Source: Taenia hydatigena (Eukaryota > Platyhelminthes > Cestoda > Cyclophyllidea > Taeniidae). Taken from it: a DNA stretch of 64,000 nt. Positions 1-11,459 of the stretch are shown one piece after another. A model generated the notes under the pieces. That model saw only the letters and a list, made by a program, of their open reading frames with translations. It had not been told where the DNA came from and made no database searches. Made by a program: the position numbers and the translations under genes. Numbering within the stretch: the stretch's first letter is position 1; every line of letters begins with the position of its first letter. The DNA is taken from contig JADWOT020001852.1 in NCBI GenBank assembly GCA_036345935.2, positions 62,001 through 126,000 of the forward strand. The letters run 5' to 3'.

Positions 1-78
1 TATTTTTAAAATGCATCAATTTATTCAAATTATTCTTGGACAATTAAGGCACGACAAAGTGGTTGCCATCCAAACATT

Positions 79-1820
79 CTATGAGGACCGCGAAATAGTT
101 AGAACATCAAAACAGCAAAATCGGAGCCGAGATAGGTCTGCTGAAGCTTCATAGAGGAAGCCAATGACTCGCTTTATCAGTTCTGCTGATTTCATGATAT
201 CTTCGTCTTCATCATCCTGTTTTTGATCTGTTTCAGCACCTAATTGTGTTGCAGGCGTCTCATTGCCAGAAAATTTCCCACCATCCCTCTTTGTATTGTA
301 GCGCTGATTCTGGAACCACATCTTAACCTAACAGAAAAGTCAAGTGTTACGGGTGTAGACGAATCAATAGTAGCTGGCTGTTAGACATTTTCAACTAACA
401 CCTTAATGCTTGACCAACCTGAGTCACCGTCAAGTTGATGTGACGCGTCATGCATATTGATGCAGTTTTTCTTGTTAAAGCATCTTAAAATCTTACCAAT
501 TTGGTAGGGAGTGAAGAAGACTCTGCGTCTGCCCTGCCTCTGCGCCTCAAATACTGTCTGGCGTACCTGAGGCTGCGCTAATGTTGGCGGTGCAAAGAAG
601 CTTCCTGAATCAGGCATTGATCCCTTGGCAACAAGTTGCTGAAGGAGAGAGTAATTTGGAAATGAGGAGGCGCTTGCCGAGAGTTGTTGACACGTGCATG
701 GTGGCAGCAACGGTGGCTGTGCCTGAGATTGTAGCAGCTATTAACTTTACTTTGACACGATGTCAAATAGGAGTGGGTTTGTTGCTAAGAGGATTGGAAT
801 CGCAGTGGTAGCTTTAGGATGGCCTGAGCATCCAGCTCGCTTCGGAGGTAAGGACATATCAATGCAGGATGCTTGTTGCAGTACAGACCTTAGAAAGCTA
901 GCGGATCGAGTGTTGTGTGGTGGAAGTACCCTTGTCAATTTTCAATCGTTTTCGTAGCGAAAGATTTAGTGGGGTTTGTTTGTTTCCATAATTGTTTTGT
1001 GGTGAATGCATAAGGGGGCGATTTGGGCTTGAAAATACAAGAGATTTAGTCAGAGCGGAGACCATTTCTTTTACTTTTTGTGACGTAGAAGGTGTTTTTT
1101 GTTACGTTCGCCGCTGCACGTTTGCCAACAAAGCTGTTAAGGCTAATCGTTGGCAATGCGAGTTGGTCTCTCCCTCGGGCACAATTGGGCGTTCCGCATT
1201 GGGCACTTCTGTAAAAACAGACTGGATTAAGGATGCGTGCATCTACATGTAGCTAGATGTTGTCTCCACACTTATTTGTGTCAAGGGCTTATTCATATCG
1301 AGCGTGCTACTTTGAGAAAGTGATTGGGTTCTGTTTGAACCCAGCCCTGCTGGCTCGACTGGGTGTGAATACGTGGTAGTTAGGACGACTTCACGATGAT
1401 TAAGAATCGTCATGTCACTAATGAGAAGAATTGTACCAAAGTTTCATAATGCTATCTCTGACCGATATGCAAATAAGATAAAGAAGTGAGCGTGAAGGAA
1501 TGATGCAGATCTTCTTTTACAGTAAGTACGTCAGATATGCCACTGTGGCTGCAAAGGACAGCAAGTAAGTCCAGCTCCAAATCATGATGACCGAGGGACG
1601 GAAAAGGTGATAACGTTTAAAAGCTAAGGGTACAAATGTATGTAAGCAAGATGGCAGATAAAAAGCGATAAAAGGTTGATGTATAAAGGTATGCAAATAG
1701 GGTGGTGCATAAAGAGTGATAAAGTAGTTTGATAGACAATACCGTTGTCTTGCAGCGTTGTTAGATGTTATAGTTGATCAGGATCGAGGAGGCCAAAGCG
1801 TTTTCACCGCTTTTTTTTAA
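79..1820 (-). pseudogene. NK-2-like homeobox pseudogene, copy 1
   Basis: Reads from high to low coordinates. A remnant of exon 1 lies at 1743-1820: it aligns with the TN exon of copies 2 and 3 but has lost the ATG and carries stops. Exon 2 (about 419-1208) follows a conserved acceptor and encodes the Ser/Pro/Gln-rich region, broken into several frames, then homeodomain start RRRVFFTPYQIGKIL. About 14 nt are missing near 448, between the MH and ASH codons, which shifts the frame before the donor CAG|gttggt. Exon 3 (79-327) opens with VKMWFQNQRYNTKR, including Trp48, Asn51 and the NK-2 hallmark Tyr54, and ends in the conserved tail (DQKQDDEDED...KRVIGFLYEASAD). Most of the linker between homeodomain and tail seen in other copies is deleted here. 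NK-2 homeoproteins are DNA-binding transcription factors; this copy cannot make an intact homeodomain without the frameshift being bypassed. Confidence 0.85.
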
Positions 1821-1919
1821 ATGATGACATCGGGACCACACGGTTCTGCGCCGTTTCTATGACTGAATTACTTGCCGTAAAGAGGCTATAAGATCCAATG
1901 AAATTTTGTATTTTTGGCC

Positions 1920-2340
1920 ATGTCGAAAGTGCTCGCAACGACGTCATGTCATGCTCAATTGCTGGACACGAGTCTGACTCATCAGGGTTGACAAATTATT
2001 GTCGTACGACCTAAATTAATGTCAGCAAAGTAGCATCTACGAATTAAGCTTGAAAGGTCGTCTATAGGTCTGAGTGATCATCTATCACGAAATTCGAGGC
2101 TTAGGCAATGATGATGATGTTCACAGCCAGTTATCAAACCATCCATTCTGAGGCTTCTGCACACTTCGACGTTCGAAATCAGCTCTGGCTACGAGATCGT
2201 CAACCTGTAGCATGCAAAATCGGACACCTCCGAGTTCACGGCACAGCGGTCAGTGTCATGTGAATCACATCAACAAATGCAACACCTCTGGCTCAGTGGA
2301 AAAACAGTACACAGAGTTAACAGTATTGCATTGCAGACCA
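1920..2340. repeat. Dispersed repeat, copy 1
   Basis: About 420 bp clearly similar to 9708-10120 in the same orientation and to about 19021-19410 in inverted orientation. Shared blocks include the stretches around gtcatgtcatg, cttaagcttga and aaatcgga. No open frame is preserved across copies. Here it lies just upstream of homeobox copy 1, whereas the other two copies lie inside the arms of the large inverted duplication upstream of homeobox copies 2 and 3. It is therefore probably part of the duplicated 5' flank of the homeobox module rather than an independent transposon. Confidence 0.7.
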
Positions 2341-3091
2341 ATACAAATGCGACAATAGCAACTCTGTCACTATGAGATGCTGAAGAATGGAATTGACGTA
2401 GCGATTTCTACTCTAATTCTCCAATCCCATATTTGGACTGGCGAGAGCCAAGTTACCACCTCTGTTTGGGTCGGGATTGCTCGCGTTTAAACACGTAGAA
2501 GAAGAAGCATCACACAAGTGTGGTTAGTTTACAGTAAGAAAGCCACTTTCAAAGAATCAGGTGCTTCTAGGCGCTGCTGGGTTTTGGACATAGAGCATTC
2601 TAGTATTCGTCAGTCTATCAGTTGCAAGCTTTTGTATGCCCGACTATGCAAGCCTCATCAACCAATGAGATGAAAGCGTCCGGTCACTCACATTTGCACG
2701 ACCTATCTTTATGCCTGAAATGACCTCGGCAGATCATGAGTTCTCTTCACCATAGCTACAAAGTTGCAAATGGACTGCTGCAGACATGTATCCAAGACCA
2801 TGTTGGAGAGGAGTACATTTTAGAAAAACTATTCCAAGAGCAAAAACCATAATTTTACATTAAAACTTGTCCGTAGTCTGCTTTGTGAACTGTTTATAAA
2901 AAGATCTGAAATTCAACAAAATAAAATTGTGCGTTGATGGGTCCTCGCATCCGCATAGGTCAGCTTGATGTCGGAGTGGGTGCGGCAGCCCAAAGGCAAC
3001 GCTTAACACTTATTTTTTCATTCACACCCTGCCCGTCAACTGATTGCGAGAATTATCCCTATCTTTTGACTAGCTTGTTCTACTGACTTAG
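2341..3091. other. No gene recognised
   Basis: Non-repetitive by eye, no long open frame. The only notable element is an AG acceptor at 3090-3091 that opens the candidate exon at 3092. Confidence 0.5.
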
Positions 3092-3297
3092 GTGGCACTG
3101 TGCCTATCCATACTACATTGATCCCTAAGATCAGAGCGTCAGAAGAAGAAAAGTTGGTCCCACAGCCCACACTATCATCCCACTTAGATGGTGGGACAGC
3201 CGTGGTATCCATCCCAGAGCTAGTAACTGATCACAAATTCGAACTGTCGGCGTGCTCACCTTATGAGGCTCAAGTGTTTGAAACAGAATTAAATTAG
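3092..3297 (+). other. Candidate terminal coding exon, unrecognised
   Basis: An acceptor (tactgacttag at 3081-3091) is followed by an open frame of 68 codons ending in TAG at 3295-3297. If spliced in phase 1 the protein begins GTVPIHTTLIPKIRAS and ends EAQVFETELN. The composition (acidic, Pro/Ser, few Cys) looks protein-like rather than random. I could not find a partner exon upstream and I do not recognise the sequence. It lies outside the duplicated modules. It could be a chance frame of ordinary length. Confidence 0.28.
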
Positions 3298-3889
3298 GCG
3301 CCCTCACAGTGGCAATAGCTAGTTGCTTTCTAACTAAACGTTGTTTGTGGTAAATGTCGGCATGACACCTACCGCATTCTTCTTTGTCTCTGTCGAGTCA
3401 GTCAGCCTCTGAGTTTTAAAATCGAGGTAGAAAGCGGACCCCATATTCTGCCATGGCTTACTTTTTGCGGGTCATTTGTTTGCGCGATGGATCGTCCTGC
3501 AACATTCCAAAGGTGCTACAGGGAGCACTCTCTCTTCAAAAACATGCGCGGCTAGCCAAACACTCGAAAGCGCGTCGTACTGTCGCAAGAGGTCGCACGA
3601 TCTCTCTATCACTGTCACATCCCCAACCTCTTCCTAAGCCGCATGTAGACGGTTGTCTGGGCTCCACTCTAGACATTCTTAGTAAGGATAAGTTAAATGA
3701 CTTGAATGTAAACAAAATGAAAGCGCACTCGTTTCAGCTGATATTCAGAGGTGAATCGGCCGTCAACTGTGAGTCTTTTTAGCCTGCGCATCTGCAGAAT
3801 TGTCCATTCGATACTTTGGACTTTTATCACTTATTTGTTTGATAAAAACATACCTTTGACCAAGTTAAGGTGCCCAGTGATTGGCTTGG
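3298..3889 (+). other. Intergenic with a weak 109-codon ORF
   Basis: The stretch holds one open frame at 3453-3782 that starts at a good ATG context (gccATGG) and has a basic middle (KHSKARRTVARGR). No domain is recognised, no splice partner was found, and no second copy exists in the window, so it is recorded only as an open frame. Confidence 0.15.
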
Positions 3890-4330
3890 CCTAACAGATT
3901 GTTTAATTGTTTCGCTCTTCTAATTCATACCTTTTTGATGAGGGTTGTTGGAGTCAAATAGATGCAACAGTTGGGTGGCAACCACTTTATCAGTGCTATT
4001 AGGGTCCAGGTTGCAAGTGTTTATGCAAACAACTGCAAAGGCTAGCTGTGTGGCTGATTGTTTGGATTCGGCCACTGGAAAACAGGGAAAACAGGCATTT
4101 ATTGTTCTCCTTAGGTGCCAAAACTGCTACATAATACCAGATTCCTGAGTGCGAAACCTAACTCACATCCCTCTGCCTGGCTTGACGCAACTTCCTCGTA
4201 ATAACAAATTACTTAAAGCCGAAGCTGTTCGTGCTTCTCGAAGCATTGAGGTAAATGCAGCACTTAAAGGCTATTTTTAAGAAGAAACACAAGAGGTGCT
4301 TTGCTGACGTGCAGTGCAGCTGAGTCTACT
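3890..4330 (+). repeat. Direct repeat, left copy
   Basis: About 440 bp matching 16825-17290 in the same orientation, with identity remaining obvious through blocks such as ccactttatcagtgctat and ttattgttctcctt. Read on the minus strand, part of both copies encodes a similar peptide containing DKV, AT, LL, LFD and PH at equal spacing, described with the 16681-17178 open frame. This copy has stops. Confidence 0.75.
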
Positions 4331-4949
4331 GGCACGTCTCACAGGTACATTCTAGAAGTCAATAAAACCGACAAAAATAAGAGAATGGTTTGGAATGGAG
4401 CAGCTACTATTCCGGACTTTTTCCTATTGAGTCGAATGCCTGCTGAGTAACTACAACGGACCACACAACATTCGCTATTGCGAGGTCAGCATGCATTAAC
4501 GCATGACCTGAGCAGCTTCAATTGTATCTCGCCCGCCAAGTGCTGACGCATCTCCCATGCGTCGTACCTTCATACCTTCATACCTTCTGACTCATTTAAT
4601 GTTCGCTAGAGAGGGTAGGAGTTCGTCCCGACGAGCCATCAGATTCCATCTTGTGGTTACTCCTAAGCTAAATCAGTGTTGTCAAATGATAGTGAGTGGT
4701 TGATGTGTAAAAGGAATTTCAGATTTTCTCTGCGTCGGTGTTAAATTTGCGATACCTTACCAGAAATGGTCGAAGTAGCACACTTTGTCGATTAGTCCTA
4801 TTGGCCCTAATTTTTTAAGGAAATCACTTTTATCATTGCAGCAGATACTTCTTCATTTTACACCTTTACGAAGTGTCTGCAATAAACTGGCAGCTTAAAA
4901 GTTGGCGCTGAATGATGGTGGTTGATTTAGGCCACATCTAAAAATGAGA
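4331..4949. other. No gene recognised
   Basis: No long open frame, no tRNA-like fold and no repeat partner seen. A short tandem of cataccttcataccttc occurs near 4569. Confidence 0.5.
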
Positions 4950-5929
4950 TGATGAACAATTGTAGTGTTTGTTTTTCTCGATAGATGCTTTTCTCTTCAT
5001 CTCGGTCTCTCTCAATCTCTCTTGCAGCTTCATTTGCTACATCTCAGTTTGGTTGGTACCGATTCACGGGTGTTTTGGGTAGGAGTGAGGTCATTTGAAG
5101 CAGCACTGAGCTGCGTGTTGACAATTATGCATGTTTAACTGTGGGAAGGGTGACTTAGCGTGTTTGAAGTGCTGATTGCAAGGTACTGATCAAGCCAAAT
5201 CGTCCATGCAAAAAGGGGTTTCGGGAAGTGTACTGATCTGTATACTTTGAAAGTGACAAGGAACATTGGCATGAATTTAATAAGCGTCGTCATCGCTTCT
5301 ATTTGTGATACATCACCCTACGTGGACTCTCACCTTTCAAAACGGTGGAAGCGAAGGAATACATAGCGCTGTTGGAAGAAGAAGAGGAAGACAACTGATG
5401 GCGCTGGGCTGAGTAAGAACTAATATCCCCAATGAAAGGCTCCACTCCCATCAGTCTTCTCCCGTGCATGGCTGCATTTGCCTTCCGTGGATAAATAAGT
5501 TAAAGCTGATGGTATAATAGTAAACGTGCTAAATATTAGACTTTAGAATGGCTACAATCTGGTTGCTGAAATGCAATCTGGATTTAATGTTGAGCTAAAC
5601 CCTACACCTGACCTAACACCTTTAAAGGCTTAATGCGAATGATTTACAATCGAATTGTTTAACCCCATATGCACCGAAGATAACCACATGACCTTTATAT
5701 TGACTAAATGGTAACATCTGCCGTAGGCGCCCAGCATTCAACCACAGGCCGATTTCAATTAGGTCTACAGCTCGAAAATGAGTTAGGTTAAACTATTTTC
5801 GCAATTCATTTTAGTGACTTCCAACTTCACGCATGGATCCTCACGAGATCAACCTTAAAGTCACCAATTTGTTTTTTAAAGCTAAAACTTACAATGTGGC
5901 TGCCACTACAGGATGCTATGAGGACCACA

Positions 5930-7817
5930 GAACAGCAAAACACCAACATCACAGCCACTCCATGAAAGACAGCTAAGGTCAGTCCGCAGACGCTTCACAG
6001 AGAAAGCAAATAACTTGCTGTCAGCTTCACATATTTCCTCTTATCCTCGTCTTCACCATCCTGTTTTTAATCTATTCAGCAGTAAGCTTATTTTTAAACC
6101 ACTCCGCCAGCGTCCTAAATTGCTAATTTTGCCTCGACAACATGTCGCCATCTTTTTCTGAAGGGACATGCTCCAACGGTATTATTGTTTGTTGGGGTTC
6201 CTCTTAGGGTTGATAACTCCCAATAGTTTTAAAGCTGTCACCGGGGCTGCCGAAACACGAGCTTATTGCTGCAACGCTTCTCTCCATGCCTAGAGCATTT
6301 GGCTGTGCTAGAGACGTCTCATTGCCGGAAATTTCGCCGCCGGCCCTCCTTGATTTGTAGCACTGGTTCTGGAACCATATCTTAACCTAACAAAAAAGTC
6401 AAAAGCTAGACGAAGTATGACGACTCATTACACGCTAATAACAGTCGATTAAGTAGTTCATTTAATGCTAAATGCTCGACCAACCTGAGTCCCCCTCAAG
6501 TTGATGCGAAGCGCAAGTTCTTCGCGTTCATGCATATTTATACATTTTATCTTCTCAAAGTATTTCATCATCTCACGAATTTGGTAGGGGGTGAAGAGAA
6601 CTCTGCGTCTACCTTGTCTTTGTGCCTTAGATACTGTCTGGCATACCTGAGGTTGTTCTGAGGTCGGTGTTGTAGAGAAGTTAGCCGAATCAGGCATAGG
6701 TGCCGTGGCAGCGAGTTGGCGGAGAACAGAGTAATTTCGAAGTAATAAGGCATTCGTAAGAAGATGTTGATACGTGCTTAACGGTGCGAACGGTTGCTGC
6801 ACCTGTGGTTGCAGTAGCTGCTGACTCAACTTTGACAAGTTGTCAAATAGGAGTGGGTTCAGTGCTGGGATGGTCGGCGACGTAGTGGTAGCTTGAGGTT
6901 GACCTGAGCTTTCACCTTGCTTTGGAGGCAAAGGTATGTTGTTGTAGGATGTCTGTTGTAGTGCAGGCTTTGGCGTGCTAGCCGATTGTGGACTGCGTGG
7001 GGGAGATACCAGCATTGCCCATAAGATATCCGATTCATTAGAAGTAGCCTCATCAATTTTGAGCCATTTTGGTGGCGAAGGATTCAGTTGGGTTTGTTTA
7101 TCTTCACTGTTGTTCTGTGGTGAACATATTGGGAGGGAATTGGATCTTGCAAATGCTGAAGGCTTAGCCAGACTAAAGATTGTCTCTTTCCTCTTTTGTG
7201 ATGTGAGTGGTGTTGCTCGTTCCACTTGCTGTTGCACGGTTGCTAACGAAGTCGATAAGGCGAATTCTTGGGGAGGCGAGTTTGTCCATCCCTAAGGTAT
7301 AACTGGGGATTCATTATTTGATGCACCTCTAAAACAAAGCGGCTGGAACTAGAACGCAATCATCTGCGTGCACCTAGATGTTAGTTCCACGTTTATTTAG
7401 ACCAAGGACTTATTCATGTCAAGTGTGCTCTTTTTTCAATGTCACCGATGAGAAGCACGGTACAAAAGTTCCTGAGTGTTAACACCGACTAGTGTGCGAA
7501 TATGAAAAAAGTTGGTGTAAAAAACGATGTTGAGCTTTTTCTGCCGCAAGTGCATCAGGCATGCCACTGTGACTGCAGATAAGGACACCCTCGAGGGGCC
7601 AACAAATGGGTCCATCCTCAACTCATAATTGTCGAGAGCCAAAACATGATGACAAAAGTGCAAAAGCTTGAGGCAAAAATTTATGCTAACAAGGCGGAAC
7701 ATTAAGAATGATATAGTAATTTGATGGACAATACCGCTTGCCTGCAGCGTTGCCAGATGTTGGGGTTGTTCAGGATTTAGGAGGCCCAAAATCTTTTTTT
7801 ACTGTAAAGTTGGACAT
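5930..7817 (-). pseudogene. NK-2-like homeobox pseudogene, copy 2
   Basis: Best-preserved homeodomain in the window. Exon 1 (7735-7817) starts ATG-TCC-AAC-TTT and aligns with the TN exon of copy 3, but is 83 nt instead of 82: one extra base after the first codons shifts the frame. Exon 2 (6485-7326) follows an acceptor near 7327-7330 and has an in-frame TAG at 7292-7294 where copy 3 has GAT. Beyond it, 259 codons stay open, rich in Ser, Pro and Gln, ending in homeodomain residues 3-44 (RRRVLFTPYQIREMM to LRGTQ). A 98-nt intron (gttggt..ttgttag) leads to exon 3 (6204-6386), VKIWFQNQCYKSRR, with Trp48, Gln50, Asn51 and Tyr54 intact. The frame stops at 6204; the family tail continues, decayed, to about 5940. 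Known for the family: NK-2 homeodomain transcription factors. Inferred: no full protein, although an ATG inside exon 2 at 7237 could still yield a homeodomain protein. Confidence 0.88.
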
Positions 7818-7871
7818 GATGATGTTGTGACCAAACAGCTCTGCGCCGTTTCCATGAATGAATGACTAACT

Positions 7872-7884
7872 GCATTTATAAACC
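7872..7884 (-). promoter_or_regulatory. TATA-like promoter of homeobox copy 2
   Basis: On the minus strand the sequence ggtttataaatgc lies about 55-65 bp upstream of the exon 1 ATG. The same element at the same distance precedes copy 3, followed in both by a shared block (attcatggaaacggcgca). Conservation of the pair suggests a core promoter. Initiation has not been shown. Confidence 0.45.
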
Positions 7885-10800
7885 TTAAAAGCCAAAAAAA
7901 TCGAAGTTTACGGTCAAACCAATACGATTCGAGTGTCTTTGATCCTGTCGACTGTTTTTTTAGAGGGATGTGTTCTGATCTGAGGAACTCTGTATTCTGT
8001 ATTCTGATGCTTGATTTGATTTTACCTTGGATCCACCTACTTTTGACTTATAAGCCGATTGTAATTTGCATTTCTGCCAATTCTTCCGATGAAGTCGCTT
8101 CGAAGCCGAAGCCAATGGATGTTGATGGGTGGGCCATAAGAATTGTACTCATTCACAGTTAGGCTGTAAAGCTGTGGATTTTTAAGAATGTGGAAACTAG
8201 GTTAAAAAAGAAATTCTGTAAGTTTATTTCTAGCAATGCAGTTACCTTGCTGAATGTTCTGGAGGAGGACGCCTTTTTGAGGAGCTGGTAAAACTCTGGG
8301 GGATAGACTGAGGCTATGTATTCCAATGATCAGGTTACATCGTGCTTAAGTTTTAAATAATAACTCTAGTTTCTTTCCATGGGATCCAACTATTAACTAG
8401 GGGTGCCACGTTCTTCTGTGAGTGAAAAATGTCTTGAATTGTCAAATTTTGAATAGAAATAAGTAGAGATAGCTTGAAAGGGACTAAAATTCAGTTCATT
8501 TGTAAACATTCTTATTTTAAGGACCTACATAGTTAAATCAACACAGAGGTAAACGTAGAGCTATAAATGGCTCCTTTACTTGTTAAATCTCTTTAGCTAA
8601 AGGCAAATTTAAACGCATTGTGGGATCAATTTAAGGTAGTCCCTGGTGTTTGGTCGCGGGTGTCTGGAGTGAGAGGACCTTCCTTGTTCAGTGAGATAGC
8701 TCAATGCCCGTTTCCCTATCTCATGCGTAAAAAAAAACTAGTGTATCTGGAAAATCCTTTAGGCTTGAAGCAAAGCCATCTTGGAGATCGGGATGAAGCA
8801 GTTGTCATCTTAGTGGCTGGGTGTAGCCGGCTCCGAATTTATTTTTACTTAGACACATTGTATGGCCATTGATTAATTTCCTGAATCTCATTTTCCCCAT
8901 CCTTTCACTTATATTTCCTCAAATCATTCAATAGTTACTTCTGTTACTTCTCATCATGATGCGCCTAACTTCTGCTGCTCAGTTCCACCCAGAGCCACTT
9001 ATTTGCCATAATGTTTGCATTAATCCCTACAAATGCCTTCTAAAAGGCCGAATTCATAATCAACTGGTAAGCCGGATAGGTGTCGATGAACATTATGTTT
9101 TATAACACTTTTATAAAGCTTTGTACATTCAGGCTGAACGTGTTATTTTGGCTCCAATTTGACCTGTGACCCCCAACCGTGTCACCACAACCTCCCTTGG
9201 GCGTGATATTTGCTCTGGAAGAAGTGATGAAGTGCCACGACGTGATTCGCCCAACTTGCAAACTTCTGGTTCCATTTCGAGAGGGCGGAAGCCAGCACTC
9301 ACATCAACCTTCCTCGATGGTAACCCCGACACCCTACCACCAGGCGCTAAAATCAACCCGGGTCCCATTCTTAATTCCAAGAAAAAGGTAAACTTTTCAC
9401 CAAGATGATATGACGATTTAAGAGGCATAACATAAATCAACAATAAAAAGTAGGTAGAGGAAAGGCGAAAGGCGAGGAGCCAACTCGAAATAAACACAAG
9501 GGGTCGATGTATTGCTCTCTATTACACCATTTATCTACGCAAGAAGGCAAACGGAAATGAGAAGCGAGAGAGTTGTCCCTAAAGGTGGCATCTAAAGATG
9601 TGGGTACAAAGGCATCTCTCGCTACTTCACTCGCAACTGCTGCTTGCAAAAACAGTTTCCGATGCTAGAGATGTCCAGGCAGCGTCGTTGACAGAGCTCT
9701 TAAATCTCCTGTCGAAACAATTGCTTTCAATGTCATCATGTCATGCCTAATCGTTAGACATGAGTCTAACTCATGAAGGATGACAGCTAATCGTTATACA
9801 ACTTGAATTTATGTCAGCGTAGCAGTATCCAAGACTTAAGCTTGAGAAGTCGTATACAGCTCTGAGCAATTATCTCTCAGGAAATTCGAGGGCTGAGCAA
9901 TAATGATGATAAGCGCAGCCAGTTATTAAGCTATCCATTCTAAGGCTTCCGCACAATCTGACGCCCGAAAGCAGCTCTGTCCATGGATTCGCCAACCTGT
10001 AACATGTAAAATCGGAAACCTACGAGTTCATGTCACAGGGGTCAGAGTCACGCGAATTACAGCAGCAAATACAACGCCTCTGACGCAACAACAATGAGTA
10101 CACAAAAATAACACTGTATTTTTAAACCTACGTGACCGGCTGACCCGGTATCGGGCTTGTTGATTGCATGCATGAGGAAACACCCACAGAGGGTAGATAA
10201 GTTTGCATAGCATGGTAGAAATAGATCGCAACACTCACTCCTTTACGTATCACGTGACTTCAAAGGGTGAGAGGATAAACTGTGTGACCAAAAATAAATT
10301 ACGTAGATTCTAAATCCATCTGATTAGCATAGAATATGGCGTACAGCGAACGATTTGAATACGAGGCTTATAGCACTTCAGTGTACACGACGGTCGATGT
10401 CAAGCACTACCCCTCTTCATCCATTCCCTCTCCTTCCATAATTTTGGTGATAACTAGACAGGAAGGAGAATGAGGGTCTCTATTCATGAAGCTATCCTTA
10501 CTGCCATATACAACCGAATCAAACCATTTCCTTAACAATGTGCTAGTCGTCCGTTGTTAAAGCAAGAAATTTCGTTTGAGTTAGCTAAATGCTTCTGTTT
10601 GAAGCAAGTTATAATGTGCAAATGGACGTGTACCAGAACTAGCACTGACCAGTCCATGAATAAGTCTGGACCTCGTGAAAGGCGTGGGTCCAGATGACGA
10701 AGACAAGAAAGCCGGAGTTGTTTCATGTACGGTGACATGGACTGCCAACTTATTGTATTTAGGGACTAGTGGAGAGTGAGGGAGGTAGGGAAGTAGGAAG

Positions 10801-11459
10801 GATAGGGGATGTTACGAAGAGCCCTTTTTAAATGCACTTTAGTGGTTCCTTTGCTATAACCTCTTCACTAAGTTACTTGAGTAGTTGTACAACCAAGTGC
10901 CCACAAAATTGGAACAAGAAGTGACGGTTCCAGTTTCTAGGCGTTTCAACGAAGTCCATAAGACTGGATCGGAAATGTGTCAGCCTTCAAAACAGCGAAT
11001 GTCTCAAGACATTGAAGTAGAGGTGAGGCATCTGAAAGGTGATTACCATGCTGTCAAAGGAACTGGTAGGTCCTCCGACTAGTTGCCACTCCATTTTCTC
11101 CATCCTTCACATCGGTTCTGTTCGACTGTCTGGAGCGCGTGTGATGGAGCGCAGGGAGTCTCATTTCGTCAAAAAGACGCCATATTCGAGTACCTGGTTT
11201 ATCCAGCCTTGTTCCATTAACTCATTGTGCGAGGCGAGTTATACGGCACTGTGAAGTAAGCACAAAGCACCGGCATTCGCTAAGTCCATCACCTCAGCTA
11301 AAGTGCAAAATTTGTGTCCAGAGGAGAGCAAAGTTCATGTGAGGGAGGATCTAAGTGATATGAAATACCACATTCATTTACAATCCTCAAATGATGCCCC
11401 TTGCAGCATCAACAAAAAATGCTGCAATCCCTTGTATTGACTTAATCTGGTGTATATAA

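Larger units (their letters stand above)
4950..11060. repeat. Large inverted duplication, left arm
   Basis: This arm reappears reverse-complemented at about 18360-23200. Matching landmarks, outer to inner, are: 3' flank of the homeobox gene (5500-5930 with 22590-23040), homeobox copies 2 and 3, the start-codon region (7735-7817 with 20851-20932), a block around 8100-8220 with 20270-20570, a block around 9160-9720 with 19460-20080, the dispersed repeat (9708-10120 with 19021-19410), and 10750-11060 with 18360-18670. The arms differ by many substitutions and indels, so the event is not recent. The spacer is about 7.3 kb. The segment 4950-5500 also matches the flanks of copies 5 (40020-40240) and 6 (48480-48980), so the module itself is older than the inversion. 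Confidence 0.85.
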
